DNA of 64,000 nt from Nocardia sputorum (GTDB lineage: Bacteria; Actinomycetota; Actinomycetes; Mycobacteriales; Mycobacteriaceae), in contig NZ_AP026978.1 in assembly GCF_027924405.1 (NCBI RefSeq), positions 4,960,001 through 5,024,000 of the forward strand, in the 5' to 3' direction. Position numbers and translations under genes: made by a program. This document shows, piece by piece, positions 46,380 through 55,486 of the stretch (its first letter is position 1; every line of letters begins with the position of its first letter). The notes under the pieces are model-generated. The model saw only the letters and a list, made by a program, of their open reading frames with translations. It made no database searches and was not told the origin of the DNA.

Positions 46380-48047
46380 ATGGTGACCGACCGCGCCGTC
46401 CTGTCTCGTGCCCTGTGCGGCCTGCTGTTGCTGCTGGCCGCGTTCACCCCGGTGACCGCCGCCGCCGAACCGCTGCCGGTGCCCTACCAGTGGAAGCAAG
46501 CGTTCATCGACAGCGCGGACGGCACCCGCCTGCACGCGGACATCCTGCGCCCGGCCGGTCTCCCGGACGACGCCCGCACTCCTGTCGTCCTCACCGTCAG
46601 CCCGTATCGCGCGCACCTGGCGTACTTGAGCGAGCCGCGCCTGACCGGGGGACCGTCCACCGACAACCTCACCGCCGAACTCTTCCTGAACGCGGGCTAC
46701 ACCTACGTCGTCGTCGACCTGCGCGGGTTCGGCGGCTCCAACGGCTGCCCGGACTTCGGCGGCCCCGGCGAACGCGCGGACGTCGCCGCGGCCGTGGAGT
46801 GGGCGGCGAGCCGGCCGTGGTCCACCGGCAAGGTCGGATTGTTCGGCACCTCGTACGAAGCCTGGACCGGCCTGATGGGTCTGGCCGCCGCACCGAAGGG
46901 CCTCGCCGCGGTGGGCGCGTTCGAGCCGGTCGTCGATCCCTACTCCTACCTGTACATGCAGGGCGTCTCGTGGAAGTTCTCCGGCAAGCCGATCACCGAA
47001 AGCGGCGTGCGCCCCGCCGATTTCGCTGGGCTGGAGCACTTGCTCATCGCCTCGACCCCGCCCCGTCCTGAGGACTCCGGCGAATACCAGGCGAACGCGA
47101 CGCAAATGCCGTGGCAGTGCTATCAGCGATACCTGTCCGAGATCGGCGACCACAACCCCGACACCGCGTTCTGGCGCGACCGCGACCTGGTCGCGCGACT
47201 GCGCGGCAGCACGATTCCAGTGTTCCTCGGCCAGGGTTTCGTCGACTACAACACCCGCGCCTACCGCGTGTTCGAGCTGTGGAACGGCCTCGGCCCCGGC
47301 GAGCACCGGGCCTGGTTCGGCCAGTGGGGACACCGCACCTGCCACGACAAATGCGGCACACCGCACTTCGACACCGAGTTGCTGGCGTTCTTCGACAAGC
47401 ATGTCGCGGACCGTGCCGTGCAAGTGCCGGGACCGCGGATCACCGTCGGCCAGTTCGACGGCCGCTGGCGCGCGGAGACCGCCTGGCCGCCCGCCGACGC
47501 GCGGCGGGTCCCGGTCGAGCTGCGGACCGGCTCCTATACCGACCGCGGGCTGGTCCCCGGACCCGACCGTGAACTGTGGTCGGTCTCCGCGCCGCTGACC
47601 GTGGACCAGCACCTGTCCGGCATCCCGACCGCCACCCTCCGGCTGACCGGCCCGGCGAACGCGACGGTCGCGGTCGAGCTCTACGACATCGCCCCTGACT
47701 CGCGCGCGACCGTCATCACCCGAGGGATCGCACCGGTCGGCGACACCGCCGAGGTCCGGCTGCTCGCGCAGGACTGGCCGATCGCGGCAGGCCACCGGAT
47801 CGGCGTGCGGGTCACCGACGTGGTCGACGACGTGTGGTCGCACTCCCCCGCCTTCGCCCCGGTGACGGTGACCTCCGCGCGCGTCGAGCTGCCGCTGCTG
47901 ACCGGAACGCGTCGTCCCGAGCTCGCCGGTGGGCTCACCGAGGGCATCGTGAAGTGGCGAAACGAGAAGACGATCGCCCTCGACCCGAGCATGCTGAACA
48001 ATGCAACGGTGCCCATGACTCTGCCCGACCGCACCGGTGACCGATGA
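46380..48047 (+). CDS. CocE/NonD family hydrolase, secreted
   Basis: A 555-residue alpha/beta hydrolase with signal peptide (LCGLLLLLAAFTPVTAAAE). The nucleophile is S158 in GLFGTSYEAW; the acid is probably the Asp in LGQGFVDYNT and the His in GHRTCHDKC. The C-terminal jelly-roll (TATLRLTGPANATVAVELYDI) is the X-Pro dipeptidyl peptidase C-domain found in CocE acyl esterases. It acts outside the cell on esters or peptides. The start GTG/ATG at 46380 (MVTDRAV) is taken. It overlaps the next gene by four bases (ATGA) and heads a three-gene hydrolase operon. Confidence 0.9.
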   Translation: MVTDRAVLSRALCGLLLLLAAFTPVTAAAEPLPVPYQWKQAFIDSADGTRLHADILRPAGLPDDARTPVVLTVSPYRAHLAYLSEPRLTGGPSTDNLTAELFLNAGYTYVVVDLRGFGGSNGCPDFGGPGERADVAAAVEWAASRPWSTGKVGLFGTSYEAWTGLMGLAAAPKGLAAVGAFEPVVDPYSYLYMQGVSWKFSGKPITESGVRPADFAGLEHLLIASTPPRPEDSGEYQANATQMPWQCYQRYLSEIGDHNPDTAFWRDRDLVARLRGSTIPVFLGQGFVDYNTRAYRVFELWNGLGPGEHRAWFGQWGHRTCHDKCGTPHFDTELLAFFDKHVADRAVQVPGPRITVGQFDGRWRAETAWPPADARRVPVELRTGSYTDRGLVPGPDRELWSVSAPLTVDQHLSGIPTATLRLTGPANATVAVELYDIAPDSRATVITRGIAPVGDTAEVRLLAQDWPIAAGHRIGVRVTDVVDDVWSHSPAFAPVTVTSARVELPLLTGTRRPELAGGLTEGIVKWRNEKTIALDPSMLNNATVPMTLPDRTGDR

Positions 48048-49414
48048 CGGAGCCGGTCGACGACCCGACCGCCGAACGCCTCGCCGCCGCGCTGCGATGC
48101 GCGACGGTGTCCACCGACGACCCGCGCGACGCCGACAGCGCGGCGTTCGAGCGCCTCGACGCGCATCTGCGGGCGTCCTTCCCGCGCGTGCACGCCGAAC
48201 TCGAGCTGGAGCGGTTCGCGCACAGCAGGCTCTACCGCTGGCCCGGCGTCGAACCGGACCGGGTGGCCGCGATCCTGCTCGCGCACCAGGACGTGGTGCC
48301 GGTGGACGACGCTCAGCGCTGGACCCATCCGCCGTTCGCCGGAGTGGTCGACGACGAATTCATCTGGGGTCGCGGCGCGATCGATGACAAGAGCCGCGTG
48401 CTGGCCATCCTGGAGGCGACGGAGTCCGCGCTCGCCGCGGGCGTGCGGCCCCGGCACACCGTCTACCTGGCCTTCGGGCACGACGAGGAGGTCTTCGGCG
48501 GCGAGGGGGCCGAGCGCATGGCCGACCATCTGCGGCAGGCCGGCGTGCGGGCGGATCTGCTGCTGGACGAGGGCGGGGTGATCACCGCGGGCGTCGTCGA
48601 CGGCGTGCGGCAGCCGGTGGCGACGATCATGCTCGGCGAGAAGGGCTACGCCACGGTCCGGTTGTCGGTTACCGAGGTCGGCGGGCATTCGTCCATGCCG
48701 GGCAAGCAGACGGCGGTCGGCCGGATCGCGCGGGCGGTGGCCCGCATCCAGGACCATCCGATGCCGCTGCGCCTGATCCCGGTGATCGCGGACATGCTGG
48801 ACCGGGTGCGCGAGGTCATGCCGGCCCCGCGGCGGCGTCTGCTCGGTCTGGCGCGCGTCGCCGCACCGGTGGTCGCCCGGGTGATGGCGGCCCAGCCGCA
48901 GACCGAGGCCATGGTGCGCACCACCACGGCGCCGACGGTGATCCGCGGCGGCGTGCGGGCGAACGTGCTGCCCCAGCGGGCCGAGGCCATGGTGAACTTC
49001 CGCATCCTGCCCGGTGACACGGTTGCCTCGGTGCTGGCGCACTGCCGCAAGGTGGTCCGGGACAAGGGCATCCGGTTCGAGCTGATCGGCATGTCGTCGG
49101 AGCCGTCGCGGATCACCGGGCCCGGTCCCGCCTTCGACTTGATCGCGGGACTCGCGCGCGCCGTCGTCCCCGGCATCGCGGTGACCACCGGCATCGTGCC
49201 CGGCGCGACCGACTCCAGGCACTACGACGACCTGGCGGGCACCCGGTGCAATTTCGCGCCGATCGTGCTGGACGAACGCGACCTGGCCTCGATCCACGGA
49301 ACCGACGAACGGCTGTCGCGGGTCAACTACGCTCGACTCATCGAGTTCAATCGGCGACTGATCCAGCATTTCGCGACGGTCGGCGCGCCATCGACGTCAG
49401 GAGCCGAGGCATGA
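48044..49414 (+). CDS. M20 family peptidase
   Basis: A 456-residue zinc peptidase/deacylase of family M20. Metal and catalytic residues: H81 and D83 in LAHQDVVP, D114 in GRGAIDDK, E148/E149 in GHDEEVFGGEG, and the lid-domain HSSMPG with the His that contacts substrate. It probably hydrolyses dipeptides or N-acyl amino acids. Coupled to the CocE gene upstream and the alpha/beta hydrolase downstream by ATGA overlaps. Confidence 0.92.
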   Translation: MTEPVDDPTAERLAAALRCATVSTDDPRDADSAAFERLDAHLRASFPRVHAELELERFAHSRLYRWPGVEPDRVAAILLAHQDVVPVDDAQRWTHPPFAGVVDDEFIWGRGAIDDKSRVLAILEATESALAAGVRPRHTVYLAFGHDEEVFGGEGAERMADHLRQAGVRADLLLDEGGVITAGVVDGVRQPVATIMLGEKGYATVRLSVTEVGGHSSMPGKQTAVGRIARAVARIQDHPMPLRLIPVIADMLDRVREVMPAPRRRLLGLARVAAPVVARVMAAQPQTEAMVRTTTAPTVIRGGVRANVLPQRAEAMVNFRILPGDTVASVLAHCRKVVRDKGIRFELIGMSSEPSRITGPGPAFDLIAGLARAVVPGIAVTTGIVPGATDSRHYDDLAGTRCNFAPIVLDERDLASIHGTDERLSRVNYARLIEFNRRLIQHFATVGAPSTSGAEA

Positions 49415-50298
49415 CGACCGAGCCGACGGCGGGCGACGCCACGCCCACCGAGCCGCCCGCGATCCGCACCGAATCCGGTGAGTTCGACGGTATCGGCAGC
49501 GGAGTCGCCTGGCGCGCGTGGCTGCCGGAGGGCTCAGCGCGGGGCGTGATCGTCCTGGTGCACGGCGTGGCCGAGCACTCCGGCCGCTACGCGCACGTCG
49601 GGCAGCGTCTGGTCGCCGCCGGTTTCGCGGTCTACGCGCTCGACCACATCGGGCACGGGAAGTCCGCGGGCGGCAAGGCCAACATCGGCTCCATGGCCGC
49701 CGCCGCCGACAACGTCGCCGCCATGCTCGCCATCGCGAGCCGGGAGCAGCCCGGCGTGCCGCGGTTCGTCGTCGCGCACTCGATGGGCAGCCTGATCACC
49801 CTGTATCTGGCCACCCGCGCGCCGATCGACGTGGCGGGCGTCGTGCTGTCCGCCCCGCCGCTGGACATCCCGGTGGGCAATCCGGTGCAGCGCATGCTCG
49901 CACCGGTGTTGAGCCGGTTCACCCCCAATCTGGGTGTGCTGAAGCTGGATTCGTCGCAGATCAGCCGCGATCCGGCGGTGGTCACGGCCTACGACAACGA
50001 TCCGCTGGTCTACCGGGGCAAACTGCCCGCCCGCACCGGCGCCGAGATGCTGAGCGCGACGGATACCGTCAAGCAGCGGCTGGCGCGGCTCACCGTGCCG
50101 GTGCTGGTGCTGCACGGCACCGCCGACGCGATCGCCGCGCCGTCGAGTTCCGATCTCATCGAACGCGGCGCGGGGTCGGAGGACCTCACGGTGATCCGCT
50201 ACGAGGGCCTTTACCACGAGGTGTTCAACGAGCCCGAGCAACAGAAGGTGCTCGACGATGTCGTCGGCTGGCTGGAAGCGCACCTTACCGAACAGTAG
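49411..50298 (+). CDS. Alpha/beta hydrolase, monoacylglycerol lipase-like
   Basis: A 295-residue enzyme close in motif to mycobacterial monoglyceride lipase Rv0183. The oxyanion segment VLVHGVAEHSGRY, DHIGHGKSAG, the nucleophile S124 in AHSMGS, the acid Asp in LHGTADAIA and the His in GLYHEVFNE complete the catalytic set. It hydrolyses monoacylglycerols or similar esters. ATG 49411 overlaps the M20 stop, making a coupled three-gene operon of hydrolases. Confidence 0.92.
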   Translation: MTTEPTAGDATPTEPPAIRTESGEFDGIGSGVAWRAWLPEGSARGVIVLVHGVAEHSGRYAHVGQRLVAAGFAVYALDHIGHGKSAGGKANIGSMAAAADNVAAMLAIASREQPGVPRFVVAHSMGSLITLYLATRAPIDVAGVVLSAPPLDIPVGNPVQRMLAPVLSRFTPNLGVLKLDSSQISRDPAVVTAYDNDPLVYRGKLPARTGAEMLSATDTVKQRLARLTVPVLVLHGTADAIAAPSSSDLIERGAGSEDLTVIRYEGLYHEVFNEPEQQKVLDDVVGWLEAHLTEQ

Positions 50299-50307
50299 TA
50301 TTCGTCC

Positions 50308-50760
50308 ATGAGTACCACCGGATCCATCGCGTTCATCCGCGCCAGCTGGCACAGCTCGATCGTCGAGAAGGCGTACGAGGGCTTCCGCACCGAATACGCC
50401 GACCTCGGTTTCGATCCCGCCGGCATCGACGTCTACGAGGTGCCGGGCGCCTTCGAGATCCCGCTGCACGCCAAGCGCCTGGCGCATTCCGGCCGGTACG
50501 CGGCGATCGTCGCGTCGGCGCTGGTGGTGGACGGCGGCATCTACCGGCACGACTTCGTGGCGTCGGCGGTGATCGACGGGCTGATGCGGGTCCAGCTGGA
50601 CACGGACGTGCCGGTGTTCTCGGTCGTGCTCACCCCGCACCACTTCCACGAGCACAGCGAGCACGTCACGTACTTCACCGAGCACTTCGTGACCAAGGGC
50701 GCCGAGGCGGCCCGCGCACTGGCGGGCACGCTCAGCTCGCTGCGGTCGCTGCCGGTGTAG
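50308..50760 (+). CDS. ribH: 6,7-Dimethyl-8-ribityllumazine synthase, type II (RibH2-like)
   Basis: The penultimate enzyme of riboflavin synthesis, 150 residues. The sequence follows the type II lumazine synthases (Brucella RibH2): IAFIRASWHSSIVEKA, DVYEVPGAFEIPLHAKRLA, GRYAAIVASALVVDGGIYRHDFVASAVIDG, VQLDTDVPVFSVVLTPHHFHEH, with the proton-transfer His in the HFHEH block. It stands alone, ten bases after the lipase gene and away from other rib genes, so a type I enzyme may exist elsewhere. Confidence 0.93.
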   Translation: MSTTGSIAFIRASWHSSIVEKAYEGFRTEYADLGFDPAGIDVYEVPGAFEIPLHAKRLAHSGRYAAIVASALVVDGGIYRHDFVASAVIDGLMRVQLDTDVPVFSVVLTPHHFHEHSEHVTYFTEHFVTKGAEAARALAGTLSSLRSLPV

Positions 50761-50763
50761 CGC

Positions 50764-52203
50764 CTACCGGAACTTGGCCAGGCAGGCGCTCTCGCCGTCC
50801 AGCACGCCGGTGCGGAACGCCTCCAGCCGCTGGTAGCCGCTCGGCACGACCTTGCCGTTCACGTCGGCGGCCGCCGAGCCGTCGGCGAGCAGGCCGGAGA
50901 CCGCCTCGTCCAGATCGCCCGCGGACAGGTGCGGATCGCTGCCCGGCTCGCTCAACTCGGTGGTCACCACGCCGCTGAGGCAGGCGGTGCGCAACCCGGC
51001 CGTTTCGGCTCCGGTCAGGGACAGCTTCCGATCCTGTTGCACCGCGAGCACATATCGCGACACGAAGACGACGAACGCGTTGTAATCACCGTCCACGACC
51101 GCCGACAGCGGGTCCTCGCCCGCCATCGGTCCGCCGCGGCGGGCCAGGGCGGGGACGTCGGTGCCGATCCGGTTCGCGCCCGGGCAGTAGGACACCGGCC
51201 GGGTGAGGGTGACGTCCGAGCAACCGCGGCCGACGCCGGAGTAATCGAACTGCGGCGGCCGCGTGACGGGGAAGATCTGCGCCAGCGCCTTGCTCAAACT
51301 GGTCAACGCGGCGGCATCCACCGGCAGCTGCGCCTGCTCCTCGCCGGGCTCGAAGGTGGTGGGGAGTTTGCCGCGGCGCTGGGCGATCTCCTTCCTGGTG
51401 ATCTTCTTGCACCCGTCGGCGCCGTCGGTGTAGCCGATCTGCACCGCGGTCACCCGCTCGAAGGCCGACCCGTGCACGTTCTCCGGGTCGTTCGGGTCGC
51501 GGTCGCGCACGGCCACCGTCGCGCCGAGCACGGCGTTGAGCCCGTCGGTGGTGTTGAGTGTGAAGTGCGCCGAATCCCCCTCCGCCACATGACGCAGGAA
51601 GACACCGGCGAGGCAGTCGGCCTGCTGTTCCTGCACGAGCGGCGGAGTGAGCAGACCGGCGAGCTTGGCCTGGCCTTGGATGGCGTGCCCGTACTCGTGG
51701 GCGAGCACCATCACCACGGCCATCTCGCCGTACTTCTGCACCAGTTTCGGCAACAGGACGCCACGGTCCCAGCCGATGGTGTGGTCGCCGCCGCAGTAGG
51801 CGGCGTTGACCACTTGGTAGGTGTCGGACTTGCAGAACTTGACCGACTGCGTTCTGGGCGCCTTGGCGTCCCAGGAGATATACCTCGCGACCGGCTCGAG
51901 CGTGCCAGGGAAGTGCGCGGGGTACTCGGCGGCCCAGAAGTCCTGCACGTCGGCGATGGCGTTGAGCGCCAGCTTGTCGATGGCGCCGCCGTCGCCGTTC
52001 TCCGCTGTGAGCGGTGCGTCCGGCACGCCCTTGCGCGGGCCGTTCGGACCGGTGGCCGTCATCGATCCGGCCAGCTCCCAGGTGTCGGCGTGGGGCGAGA
52101 CCTGCTGCGCCGCACGGTCGTTCGCTCCCGTGGCACAACCGGCGAGCACCGCGGTCACCACCGCGAGCACCGCCACCACACCGAATCGCTTGTTCTTCCG
52201 CAT
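50764..52203 (-). CDS. Neutral zinc metallopeptidase (YpfJ-like) lipoprotein
   Basis: A 479-residue exported lipoprotein. The signal peptide ends in VLAGC (C23). The metallopeptidase signature HEYGH is at H169-H173 with the third zinc ligand probably E192 in VQEQQADCLAG. SVKFCKSDTYQVVNAAYCGGDHTIGWDRGVLLP is the conserved YpfJ/neutral zinc peptidase segment. The C-terminal half (about 250-479) is an extra domain with conserved cysteines. It acts outside the membrane; substrates unknown. Confidence 0.9.
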   Translation of the reverse strand: MRKNKRFGVVAVLAVVTAVLAGCATGANDRAAQQVSPHADTWELAGSMTATGPNGPRKGVPDAPLTAENGDGGAIDKLALNAIADVQDFWAAEYPAHFPGTLEPVARYISWDAKAPRTQSVKFCKSDTYQVVNAAYCGGDHTIGWDRGVLLPKLVQKYGEMAVVMVLAHEYGHAIQGQAKLAGLLTPPLVQEQQADCLAGVFLRHVAEGDSAHFTLNTTDGLNAVLGATVAVRDRDPNDPENVHGSAFERVTAVQIGYTDGADGCKKITRKEIAQRRGKLPTTFEPGEEQAQLPVDAAALTSLSKALAQIFPVTRPPQFDYSGVGRGCSDVTLTRPVSYCPGANRIGTDVPALARRGGPMAGEDPLSAVVDGDYNAFVVFVSRYVLAVQQDRKLSLTGAETAGLRTACLSGVVTTELSEPGSDPHLSAGDLDEAVSGLLADGSAAADVNGKVVPSGYQRLEAFRTGVLDGESACLAKFR

Positions 52204-52407
52204 CGACCAGCCTCCCCGGTACCGCGTCTCGGGCCCGCCGAGCGCTCACATCGTAATCGCCACGAACGCGCTTCGCGCATCACGACGTTCGTCCTCCGGT
52301 CCACAAGGCGCGCAACCACTTGCGGACGGCGGCGATCCGGCCGAAGAGGCGTACGCCGACCTGGATGTGACACAGCGCTCGGTGGGTAGGGTCGCGGCAC
52401 GGACCCG

Positions 52408-53352
52408 TCAGTGCAGGCGGATGCGGCAGATCAGCGCTCGGTGGTCGGAACCGGGAACGGAAAGGGTGCGCAGCTGTTCGGCGGTGGCGTCGGCCAAGAG
52501 GATGTGGTCGATGCCGATTACCGGGCCCCAGCGGCGGTCCTCGGGAAACGTGGGCAGCAGACCCGCCCCGGTCTGCTCGGCGGCCGAGGCGAAGCGGCCG
52601 CGCAGGAGATCGCGATACGCCGTGTGGTCGCGAGTCGCGTTGAAGTCGGCACCGACGATGGCGGGACCGTTGTGCGCGTCGAGGATTTCGCGGATCCTGC
52701 GCATCTCCGCCTGCCACGCGGGGAAGTCGAACGGCGGCGGGACCGGATGGAACGCGAAGACGGCGATCGGCCCTCGTTCCGGGTGATCCATTGTCGCGGA
52801 GACATTGTTCAGGATGAAGCCGTCGTATTTCCTGCTGTCCCGCAACGGGTACCTGCTGAAGATGCCGGTGCCGCCACCGCCGTCGCGGGTGGGTTCGGCG
52901 TAGTGATGCGGCAATTCGGCGAGCAGGCCCGCGCCCGCCAGGCGTTCGAGCGCCGCGCCGGTCAGCTCGTCGACCGTCAGCACGTCGACCCGGTGGTCCC
53001 GCACCGCGCGCACCACGGCGGCCGGATCGGCGCCGCCGAACAAGATATTCGACTGCATGACGGTCACCTCGGGACCGCTCGCGGCCCGGCTCTCCGGCAC
53101 GAACGCGGGCACCAGCGTCCAGAGCACCGCCGCGGCGAGCACACCGGCCACGGCCGCACTGCGCCACCCGCGCGCGATCAGCAACAGCACCAGGCCGACG
53201 AGCGCCCCGATCATGAAGTACGACGCCCCCGACGCGAGCAGCACCAGCCCGCGCCGCTGCCACGCCCCGAAATGCAGCACGATCCCGAGGGCGCCCGCGG
53301 TTACTGCGCACCACCCCACACCGAGCAACGCCCGGTCCATCCATTTACGCAT
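52408..53352 (-). CDS. Endonuclease/exonuclease/phosphatase family membrane protein
   Basis: A 314-residue protein: three transmembrane helices in residues 1-85, then an exonuclease III/DNase I-like phosphodiesterase domain facing outside. Motifs: VTVMQSNILFGGAD (metal Asn), VDVLTVDEL (E), AIVGADFNATRDH (D-x-N), WGPVIGIDHILL (D-H) and PGSDHRALICRI (catalytic S-D-H). Such membrane-anchored EEP proteins hydrolyse phosphodiesters outside the cell. ATG 53352 is preferred to the GTG at 53370. Confidence 0.85.
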   Translation of the reverse strand: MRKWMDRALLGVGWCAVTAGALGIVLHFGAWQRRGLVLLASGASYFMIGALVGLVLLLIARGWRSAAVAGVLAAAVLWTLVPAFVPESRAASGPEVTVMQSNILFGGADPAAVVRAVRDHRVDVLTVDELTGAALERLAGAGLLAELPHHYAEPTRDGGGGTGIFSRYPLRDSRKYDGFILNNVSATMDHPERGPIAVFAFHPVPPPFDFPAWQAEMRRIREILDAHNGPAIVGADFNATRDHTAYRDLLRGRFASAAEQTGAGLLPTFPEDRRWGPVIGIDHILLADATAEQLRTLSVPGSDHRALICRIRLH

Positions 53353-53478
53353 GCGGTCGAGCCTAGGCACCGTCTTCGAAGAGCCGGTGTAGCGCGGGTG
53401 TGGATTCCGTGTGCTCGAGCGAGATCCGCCGCACGTCTACACTGGCTCACTACTGCCGACGACGTGACGAGGTCGAGA

Positions 53479-53856
53479 ATGTACGTCGAGGAATTCCGCG
53501 CGGAGGGGCCGCTCACAGCGGGGATCGCCGAAGATCTGGCCGTGATTCCGGGTGTGACCCGTTCGGCCATCACGATCAGCAGTAACGGGCGCAGCGTGCA
53601 CGCGCCCGTCCTGCCGTGGTGCTGGGATGTCCTGCGGATCGACTCCGGCGACCTGGTCACCGTCACGACCGCGCACGGGCTCGGTGACGAAGACCGGCTG
53701 GCCATCCGCCGGTTCGTCGATCGCTTCCAAGCCTTGACCGGCGGGGCGACTCCGAGTCGCACACCCGGCGCCCGGAGTTCGGCAGGCAAGCGCGCGTTAC
53801 GCGTGCTCGGCCGCAGCGGGAGAGCCGCTGTCCCGCGCGGATCGCGACCCTCCTGA
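53479..53856 (+). CDS. Hypothetical protein with basic tail
   Basis: A 125-residue protein: the first 85 residues are beta-alpha sequence (YVEEFRAEGPLTAGIAEDLAVIPGVTRSAITISSNGR; WDVLRIDSGDLVTVTTAHGLGDEDRLAIRRFVDRF) and the last 40 are Arg/Ser/Gly-rich. ATG 53479 follows GAGG. No family recognised; a small enzyme-like or nucleic-acid-binding role would be a guess. Confidence 0.65.
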   Translation: MYVEEFRAEGPLTAGIAEDLAVIPGVTRSAITISSNGRSVHAPVLPWCWDVLRIDSGDLVTVTTAHGLGDEDRLAIRRFVDRFQALTGGATPSRTPGARSSAGKRALRVLGRSGRAAVPRGSRPS

Positions 53857-53970
53857 CGATCGCCTACCCGTCGATCGATCATTCGGAGGCGGTGGGATAC
53901 CGGCGCAGCGCATCCGAACTCCCGGTCGACGACGGCGGTCCCCGGCCGACGCACACCGGACGAATCCTGA

Positions 53971-54037
53971 CGCGTCCAACGCGTCACGGCGCGCACCGCC
54001 TCACCGCGTCCGATGCGTCACGGCGCGCAGCGCCTCA
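53971..54037. repeat. 33-base direct repeat at the end of the isochorismatase gene
   Basis: Two copies, 53971-54003 and 54005-54037, identical at 30 of 33 positions and one base apart. The second covers the end of the isochorismatase coding sequence with its stop; the first lies just beyond it and looks like a tandem duplication of the gene end. Confidence 0.85.
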
Positions 54038-54671
54038 TCAGTTCGCTCAGTCCCGCGGTGTCCGTCGTCAGCGACCCACCGGCGAATTCCAGGGTGGCGT
54101 GCGCTCTTTCGGCCGCCGCCGGATGACCGGCTCCACAGGCGTCGGTGACGACGATCGGCAGATAACCCAGGTCCAGGCTGTGCCGGACGGTCGGCTCGAT
54201 GCCCACCTCCATGGCGATGCCCGCCACGGCGTAGGTGTCGATGCCGCAGTCGCGCAAGGCGAAATCCAGCGGGGTCGCCGCGAAGGCCGACATGGTGATC
54301 TTGTCGAACACCACCTCGTCCGGACCGGGCGTCAGCTCGGGCACCAGGTGGAACTGCGGCGAACCCTGCGGGAAGCTCGAGCGCACGTCCGCCGGGTCGG
54401 CCACCCGCTGCCAGGACATGGCGGTGCGCAACTGGGCCACGCCCGACGCCGCGACCGGCAGCGACATGTGCCGGGTGTAGAAGACCCGGAATCCGCCCGC
54501 CCGGGCGGCGTCACGCAGCCGCACGCACGCGCGCACGATCTCCTCGCCGCCGGGAATCTGCCGCACGATGCCGACCTGCATGTCGTAGATGAGCAGCGCC
54601 ATCCGCGTGGGATCGCAGGCGTCCGGCACGGTCTGCGGGATGCTCAAGCCGAATGCGTGCCGCATGCTCAC
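54018..54671 (-). CDS. Isochorismatase-family cysteine hydrolase
   Basis: A 217-residue cysteine hydrolase of the isochorismatase fold. D in LLIYDMQVGIVRQI, K in VVFDKITMSAFAATPL and the alternative substrate loop VAGIAMEVGIEPTVRHSLDLGY are present; the usual nucleophile Cys position of the G-x-x-x-x-x-C motif reads IAMEVGI here, with Met/Glu/Val where Cys is expected, so activity is doubtful. GTG 54671 overlaps the preceding gene by four bases (GTGA). A divergent HxlR regulator likely controls both genes. Confidence 0.85.
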   Translation of the reverse strand: MSMRHAFGLSIPQTVPDACDPTRMALLIYDMQVGIVRQIPGGEEIVRACVRLRDAARAGGFRVFYTRHMSLPVAASGVAQLRTAMSWQRVADPADVRSSFPQGSPQFHLVPELTPGPDEVVFDKITMSAFAATPLDFALRDCGIDTYAVAGIAMEVGIEPTVRHSLDLGYLPIVVTDACGAGHPAAAERAHATLEFAGGSLTTDTAGLSELMRRCAP

Positions 54672-54994
54672 GCGGTCCGGTCGTAGGGCTCGGCGACGTC
54701 CACGGCCGGGTCCATCAACGCCTCCAGCGGCAAGGGAGCCTGCACGGGGACGAACGTCCAGTCCAGGTACCCGGCCTTGGTGAGCGGGAAGTCCGCGACG
54801 TACTTGCGGGCCTCCTCGACGCTGTCGACCTCGAAGACGATGACCACCCCGGGCTCGTCGGCGCGGGCGTAGTTCTCCCGGACGATGCCCGCCTTCCACA
54901 GCCGCCACACATTGGCGACTTCCTCGGGCAGATACGGGTTGATCGTCTCCAGGGTGACGCCGGGCTTGAATCGGTCGAAAACGATGACCTTCAT
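54668..54994 (-). CDS. Small dimeric alpha/beta-barrel-like protein
   Basis: A 108-residue protein (MKVIVFDRFKPGVTLETINPYL; GVVIVFEVDSVEEARKYVADFPLTKAGYLDW) with the beta-alpha-beta pattern of ferredoxin-like dimeric barrels such as muconolactone isomerase or YCII-like proteins. ATG 54994 has GGAG eight bases upstream. It is coupled to the isochorismatase gene and probably works on the same compound. Confidence 0.75.
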   Translation of the reverse strand: MKVIVFDRFKPGVTLETINPYLPEEVANVWRLWKAGIVRENYARADEPGVVIVFEVDSVEEARKYVADFPLTKAGYLDWTFVPVQAPLPLEALMDPAVDVAEPYDRTA

Positions 54995-55102
54995 AGAATT
55001 TCGCTCCATGTGCGCGTGTGGTTTCCGGTGAACGGCATCCATGGAATCGCGATGATTACAGTGTTACAAGAACGCACTTTTCGGTGAGTACTCGGAGGAC
55101 AG

Positions 55103-55438
55103 GTGCCCGGCAAGCGCTACAACTGCGCGGTGGAGGTGACCGTCGACCTGATCGGCGGCAAGTGGAAGCCGGTGATCCTCGCCCACTTGAAGGAGGGGGT
55201 GCACCGCTACGGCGAGCTGCGCAGGCGGATGCCCGCGACCAGCGAGAAGATGCTGGTGCAGCAATTGCGCGAGCTGGAGGCCGACGGCCTGGTCCGGCGC
55301 ACCGTCTACGACACGGTGCCGCCGCAGGTCGAATACACCCTCACCGACGAAGGCAGCACCCTGGTTCCCGTCCTCACCGCCCTCTACGACTGGGGCGAAC
55401 AGCGCGCGGCCCGCGCCGGGCTCACGCTCGAGTCCTGA
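55103..55438 (+). CDS. HxlR family winged-helix regulator
   Basis: A 111-residue DNA-binding protein. It has the HxlR pattern NCAVEVTVDLIGGKWKPVILAHLKEGVHRYGELRRRMPATSEKMLVQQLRELEADGLV and the wing YTLTDEGSTL. C8 at the N-terminus is the conserved cysteine that senses oxidants or electrophiles in many HxlR proteins. GTG 55103 has GGAGGA before it. Divergent from the isochorismatase operon across 108 bases that contain a TTACA-GTG-TTACA direct repeat, a possible binding site. Confidence 0.9.
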   Translation: MPGKRYNCAVEVTVDLIGGKWKPVILAHLKEGVHRYGELRRRMPATSEKMLVQQLRELEADGLVRRTVYDTVPPQVEYTLTDEGSTLVPVLTALYDWGEQRAARAGLTLES

Positions 55439-55450
55439 ATCCGGCTGCCG

Positions 55451-55486
55451 GAGCCGCGCGGGAAGCGACCAGCCGACGCGCGGCTC
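55451..55486. terminator. Bidirectional terminator between HxlR gene and glnE
   Basis: Perfect 10-bp stem GAGCCGCGCG / CGCGCGGCTC with a 16-base loop; its right arm overlaps the glnE stop codon. Confidence 0.65.
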
